Assembly: GCA_001600055.1 (NCBI GenBank)
Contig: BCIV01000011.1
Span: 682,001-746,000 of the forward strand
DNA length: 64,000 nt
Reading direction: 5' to 3'
Source of the DNA: Filobasidium wieringae
Taxonomy: Eukaryota > Basidiomycota > Tremellomycetes > Filobasidiales > Filobasidiaceae
A model generated the notes under the pieces. It made no database searches. It was not told the origin of the DNA and was given only the letters and a program-made list of their open reading frames with translations. The translations under genes were made by a program, and so were the position numbers. Within the stretch, counting starts at the first letter, position 1; every line of letters begins with the position of its first letter. This document shows, piece after piece, positions 58,682-64,000 of the stretch.

Positions 58682-60046
58682 CTAGTAATTCGTTACAACG
58701 ACTTTCATCTCTTTCCCCTCTATCACAGCATTCAGAGCGTCCTCGATCTGTTCCAGAGGGAATGATTTGGTGATAAGAGGTTTGATATCGATCTTTCCTT
58801 GAGCTAGCAGATCGATCGCGGCTTCGAAACAACCGGCAGTATAGCGGATGGTCCCTACGGCTGTGATCTCCTTGACGGCTAGGAGCAGGGTAGGGAAAGA
58901 AGTCACTGGACGACCCAGACCGGCTTGGACGTCTGTGCAACATATACGAAGTGATATTCAGTCCGAGCGGGTAGGCAGTCGAGAAATATGGTGCAACTCA
59001 CAAGTCCCTCCTAGCCGTAACATCCCCATACCCAAATGCACGCATGCCTCAGCTCCACTGACTTCCACCGCTACATCAACGCCATTAGGATCCAACCCGG
59101 CTTCTTCCAGGCAATCCTTCTTCACCCTCTCAGCCCAGGTCGCATAGTCTTCACCCTCTAGTTGAGGTGGTGTGACGAACGCATGATCGGCTAGGTAATT
59201 CGCGGCAAAGTCTGCTCGCGCTTGACCACGGTTGAAGGCGATTATTCGCGAGATGCCACAAGCTTTGGCGACGGCCATGATAAGGAGACCTAAGGGTCCG
59301 CAACCGCTACAGATAGCCCGAGGGGAGGGTTTATCAGCCAAATGGACATGCCTTGTATCCAAATGAAGACTTACAATACCGCCAACGTCTGCCCGACAGT
59401 GAAATTCGCGCGCTTGGCGAGTTGAATAGCTACTGCTAATGGTTGGATACATCCCGCTTCTTCCCATGAGATACCTTCTGGGATCGGGACTAGGAATTCA
59501 GGCGTTGTAGCGTAGAATTGGGAAAGGGATCCGTGATCGGGAGGAACACAACAGTGTCGCAAGTTGTAGCAAAGGTTGGTCCTTCCCGTTTTACAATTTG
59601 AGCAGCTCTTGCACTGGTCAACCAAGGGGTGAGTATTGTATTGGCGCGCGTGGGCAGAGAGAGAGAGAGAGGAGAAGCTTACCGGTCGACCCGGTTCGAT
59701 CGCTACCTTCTGTCCGATCTTGAGCCCTCTGACTTCACTTCCGAGTTGATAGACTACCCCCGCACTTTCGTGACCGAGAACCATAGGTTGCCTCACTACA
59801 GCTTTCCCAATCCCCCCATGTCGATACATATCTGAGCGGAAAAGAAATGGCGCGCGTGAGATCTTGCGGACTGCGGGAAAAGACAAGATCTCACTCACGC
59901 AGATCGGATCCACATAGACCGTTCACTCTGACTTGTACTAGCACCTCGTTGGCTTTGATGGTTGGGATACCGATATCGCGGATCTCGACGTGATGAGGTT
60001 TGATAAGCATCGCTGCTTTGTTGACGGTTTGAGTGATGGAAGGCAT
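58682..60046 (-). CDS. Zinc-dependent polyol/alcohol dehydrogenase (sorbitol/xylitol type)
   Basis: MDR-family enzyme that likely oxidises a polyol with NAD. Five exons: 59899-60046, 59683-59831, 59375-59613, 59002-59306, 58682-58932 (363 residues). Catalytic zinc residues are Cys in NGLCGSDLHMYRHGG and His-Glu in LGHESAGVV. The structural zinc lobe has CKSCSNCKTGRTNLC. The Rossmann motif is VFGCGPLGLLIMAVAKACG with a beta-2 turn IAFNRGQARADFA; there is no acidic residue right after the strand, so cofactor preference is unclear. The order and length match sorbitol and xylitol dehydrogenases. It ends EGKEMKVVVTNY. Exact substrate is inference. Confidence 0.9.
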
Positions 60047-60598
60047 GACGAAGGAGAGGAGGGGATGGTGAAGTGAGGCAACAAGGGACTAGAATATTAC
60101 AGCAGCACTGAGAGGTACGGATGGGAACCAGCCCAACTAACCACTTATATCGTTTTCCTAACCACTTTTCTGTCTTATCGCTAAGACTCGTTTGCTGCGA
60201 TCTTACCGACGGTGCATCGGATTTGACGGACGTTTCCGATTGTCCGAAAAAGTAAACAAAAAGCATCGGGCATCGCGTCATTTTCAATGTCTTGGCTTGG
60301 CTTCGATTACAACGCCGAACACATCGATGTCATGGTTTCGTACAGCTGGCTGGTGATTGGTCAAGGGTACGAAGGAAGAGGGGCCTCTTGTTGTGAGCCA
60401 GAAAACATGAAGTAAAGATCTTAAGACCAGTCAAGGGGAACCGACCAGAGGCCCCGCAAGCACCTGACTCGTCACGAGAGATGCGAATCATGATATCAGA
60501 ACAGCAAGAGACGTTATATAGTGATACATATGTTGACGATTCTACCAGTCCAATCTCGTTCCCAAGCCAGCCGGCCGTCCGTCCGTCCATCCTTCCGC
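60047..60598. other. Intergenic between dehydrogenase start and CBS-PB1 gene end
   Basis: 552 bp with the dehydrogenase promoter and the 3' end of the next gene, both on the minus strand. No element recognised. Confidence 0.5.
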
Positions 60599-63272
60599 TC
60601 ATTTCTTGGCTCGAGTAGCAAAGAAGACTCCGACGATGACGATCCCCAAGAACCCCAAACTGGCAGGGAGGACCATATCCCTTGGGATCCCCATGACATC
60701 GTCCTTGGGGTTGACATGAATATGATGAGTCTTCCCGGTCTGACCGAAAGTGGGTACCTGAGCGGGATCCGCCGTCTTCTCCTCCATCGCCTTTTCTTCC
60801 TGCTCCACCATCTCCTCGTCCTCCTTGGCCGACTCTTTCAAGGTCTCCAACGCCCGCGGGTTCGAGGGGGAGATGAGATCCTTTGCGGTCTCTTCCCAAA
60901 CCTTGTCGCCCTGGATGACGAGCACGACCCTATCCGTCTTGTGCCCACGAGCGGTCTTGACGGCATCGGCGACGTCCCCATCCTGAGTGATCGTCACCAG
61001 ATCCCCATCATCGTCCGTGTACGACATTGTGAAAACGGCAGGGTCGGGAAGATGGACGGAGACCCCTTCGGCTGCGCCTTCCCCGTTGAAGAAAGGATCC
61101 GTGACGAGTTTCCCGAGGACGATCTCCTTCAAGTTGTCATAATTATCATGACGAGCTTGGAACCGATGAGTCCTGCCACTGGGGGTCCTGAACTTGAAGA
61201 TGTACGTTCCATCATCGACCAAAGACTTTGCGGGAGCGACGGAAGAAGCGGCTCCGACGGCCTTCCCCCCTACTTCCGATTGATCGTCGTCGATGGCGGA
61301 AGCCGAATCGCCCGGGTTCAATTCCGAAAACGGAGTCCCGATCCTATCCGAGTTCCTGACCTGTTGACGGAGAGCGTTATTGCTCGGCGTCTGAGGTGGG
61401 TCGGGGAGGTGCGATCCGGAGATCATGGAAGCGTTATCATCATCCGGACCTCCAGCTTGACCTAGATCGTCGAAGAATTTACTCCACATGGGACCTCCAT
61501 CGGTGCTCGTCTTGTCATCCGACATCGCCTCGATCTGAGTTCACTCGCCCGTGTATCAGTCCCGATCCCGTTCGACCTCGATGATGACGGGTACGAATGA
61601 CTCACCTGCTCCAACGTAGCATAAGTGAGTTTAAGCACGTCCACGATCCCTACGAGTTTCCCATCGGATTCCACCACCGGTAAATTCAAATAATGCCCAT
61701 CTACCCGTCCGCCCCCAAGTATCGATCAACATCGCTCCCCCTCTAAACACCGTCGAACCGGATCGCGCGGGACTCACTGTGCATCTTCTTCAAAGCATCC
61801 TGTACGCTCAGGGTAGGATGGGCCGTATCCGGATGAGGCGTCATGACTCTCACCACGCTACATCTCCCAGGGTCCAACCCGGCGGCGATGACCCGGAGCA
61901 CGACGTCCTTGCTGGTAAAGATCCCTGCGATCTTTGCCGCCCCGCCTGAAGCGTTTGAAGCGGAGACGGTGGATCCTACGGCGGATTGAGCCGAGTTGAT
62001 CCCCCCCACGGGACCTTCCATCACACAGACGGCGGTGGTCCTACGATCCTTCATCATCTTGGCCGCCTCCCTCACGCTGGTTCGGGCGGAGACCATGGGC
62101 GGACCGAGTCTCGTGTTGAGGACCGAGTTCAGGTCGGGCAGGGCCATCTTGTCTTTAAGAGCTTCGGCGTAAGCCATCATGGCCGCCGCTTGAGGGTTCG
62201 AACCCATCCCCCCTAATTCCGTCTGGACGCCGGCGAGGGCGGCGGTGAGTTGGGCAGAGGCCGAGGAGGAACGTTCGACCTTTGCCAAAGCCTCGTGAAA
62301 GACTTTGGTGATATCGAGTAACCCTACGACATCGCCGTCTTCATTACAAACGGGCTAGAGAGGGCGTGTCGGATTCGAGAGTTCAGTATTCGTTTTGTTG
62401 GCTAGGAAATCGGGCTCGTTCGGGTGGGACTGACCAAATGTCTGAAATGTTTCTCAACCATCAATTGGAGCGCGGCGGTAGCGCTGGTAGTATCCCGAGT
62501 GACCATAGGGTTCTTGGTCATGATCTGACTGACCAAGGTGGTCCTCGGGTCGAGTCCTTCCGCAGTGACCTATCCGCACCCGCTCCAGTCAGCTCTCTAT
62601 GTCTCCTCCCTTTCAAGCGGAAACCGAAACCTGATCTCGACTCACCCTGAAAGCCAAATCCTTTGCGGTAAAGATCCCACTAAGCCCCTCTTCCTCATCC
62701 ACGACGAGCACGCAATCCGTCCTCTTGGCCGCACAGAGTTGACTGGCATCGCTCACGCTCATGTTCTCGGGTACGGTCAATGCGGGACTGGGTTTGAGGC
62801 TGGCGACCGTGCCTTTTTGAGCTTGACGGCGGGAACGTTGGGCGGGGGCGTTGTAGCTCGAGGCGGGGAGGGGTTGGCCCGGGGTTGGGTTGGGGCCGGG
62901 GCGTTTACGGGAGAGCTCTGATTCGATCTTACGACGTAGGGTCTAGCGGGGGGATGGGGGAGGTTGTGGTTAGTGTTCGGATTCGGGAATGGTTTGATCA
63001 GAGCCGGACAGGGAAGAGGTCATGATCGATCCAGCCTACGGCTCGAGCTCCCATCCATCCTCTCATACCCGATACCGATCCAGCTCAGCACTTCGCCAAC
63101 TCACCTCATCCCTCTTGCTCTGTTTCCTCCTGGTATCGCTGCTCAACGGACTGTTCATGCTCATTATATCGGCGCTCCTTCTAGGTGTGGGGGAAGAATC
63201 GAACTCGTAGCCTGACTGTTGTTGTTGGTGTTGTTGTTGGAGGTAGTTTGTTGGGACGGGGATCCTGGACAT
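60599..63272 (-). CDS. CBS-domain and PB1-domain protein with C-terminal membrane anchor
   Basis: Six exons: 63105-63272, 62646-62942, 62435-62569, 61778-62354, 61606-61700, 60599-61534 (735 residues). After a basic, Gln-rich start come four CBS repeats in two pairs: ENMSVSDASQLCAAKRTDCV, ...SGIFTAKDLAFRVTAEGLD, QIMTKNPMVTRDTTSATAAL, NEDGDVVGLLDITKVFHEAL, ...GIFTSKDVVLRVIAAGLDP, VRVMTPHPDTAHPTLSVQDA, HYLNLPVVESDGKLVGIVDV. A PB1 domain follows (YIFKFRTPSGRTHRFQAR and YTDDDGDLVTITQDGDVADA). The last 25 residues form one hydrophobic helix, LPASLGFLGIVIVGVFFATR, ending AKK. The CBS plus PB1 order is known in fission yeast Mug70-like proteins; role unknown. An in-frame ATG at 63356 could add 28 residues. 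Confidence 0.87.
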
Positions 63273-64000
63273 GCGTGGTGCGTGGTGCGAGTATACGTGG
63301 GCGGGTGTGAAGAGTGAAAGAGGGGCGATGTTCGATTTGTGGTGGATGGGATTCAACGTTGAGATCTCTCTGATTGTTGATTGTTGTCAATGTCGAATCC
63401 CGCTCTCGCACGAATCCGCGGTGCGACACGTGTTGTTCGTTCATCTTCTACCATGTCGTCATCCACCTCGCCATAGCCATAACGTTCAATCACATGCACA
63501 GTTCGAGCAGTTCTCACAACGCAACAACCATTCGTTTCCAAGGACCAGCTTAAATCATGGCGCTATGGCAGTTTCGTACAACAGCTCATCTCATAGTGCA
63601 CGCACAAGCTCCGCGTGAACAGACTTGTCGCGCCTGTCGAATCCCGAATCCTTCACACATCGAGAATGAACAGGGTGGTAGCCAATCAAGCAGCATGTAG
63701 CAGTAGTACACTGTCCGGTACCATCCATACATCTCATAACAATATGATCTCTTGCTGTACAGTCGCACAGTCGCAATGAAGCCAAATGCGAGGTATATCA
63801 CCACTCGAGCCCATCACGTGATCCGAACCATGCCGAAAGTCCGGCAAGTCCGGGCCAGAGCGAGAGTTTCAGAATATAGAATATAGAATCCCGACCTCGT
63901 TCTCATTCTCCTCAGCGGTCAACTTGGTCGTCAGGCTCACAATTGGGAGGGTGGACGATGTTGATACCACCGATACTTGCTTGTAATCGTTTGGATAGGT
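63273..64000. other. Right end, upstream of the CBS-PB1 gene
   Basis: 728 bp. Probably the CBS-PB1 promoter and leader. No further gene could be supported before the window ends. Confidence 0.45.

Noticed and set aside
60521..61465. Plus-strand open frame of over 300 codons
   Set aside because: It is the antisense shadow of the last exon of the CBS-PB1 gene, whose biased codons leave the opposite strand open. The minus-strand frame has the PB1 and anchor features.

Overview
The window is nuclear DNA of a fungus, most likely a basidiomycete yeast of the Tremellomycetes type. The evidence is dense genes on both strands, nearly every gene cut by several introns of about 50-75 nt with GTGAGT/GTAAGT-like donors, fimbrin, histone and spliceosomal genes of fungal type, and an H2A that ends in an SQE-hydrophobic motif. 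No taxon-specific marker is present, so the placement is inference. Gene models were built by hand: splice junctions were chosen so that reading phase is kept and family motifs are rebuilt. Exon coordinates are given in each entry.

Left third (1-24,000): valyl-tRNA synthetase (cut by the window edge, with a second in-frame start that would add a mitochondrial presequence), DPM3, tRNA-dihydrouridine synthase 3, CstF-64/Rna15, a coactosin-like ADF-homology protein, a short-chain dehydrogenase, Ubc4, a Brl1/Brr6 nuclear-envelope protein, Bub3, a 923-residue P-loop NTPase of unknown role, a secreted agmatinase-like ureohydrolase and SmD3. Middle (24,000-45,000): the Mph1/FANCM helicase, CTP synthase, Sua5, dCMP deaminase with an N-terminal kinase-like part, an Env7/STK16 kinase, a Pns1 choline-transporter-like protein, an mS34-like mitochondrial ribosomal protein and the GGTase-I beta subunit Cdc43. 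Right third (45,000-64,000): a divergent H2B/H2A pair with an intron-containing tRNA-Gly(UCC) between them, an NDUFS5-like complex I subunit, fimbrin Sac6, a cluster of four short orphan genes (54,009-56,940), one more unknown gene, a zinc alcohol/polyol dehydrogenase and a CBS-PB1 protein with a C-terminal membrane anchor.

Most of the window is housekeeping, with many head-to-head pairs sharing 240-500 bp promoters. Two nucleotide genes lie close together: CTP synthase and dCMP deaminase. The two places that look like accessory or fast-evolving DNA are the P-loop NTPase (17,292-20,243), whose motif order suggests a poorly described STAND/Crinkler-like fungal family, and the orphan cluster. 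Other points worth following are identical MCB-type elements in front of both histone genes, an H2A intron placed directly before the stop codon, complementary G/C-rich minisatellites flanking the last exon of the NDUFS5-like gene, several micro-exons of 3-25 nt and three GC-AG introns.
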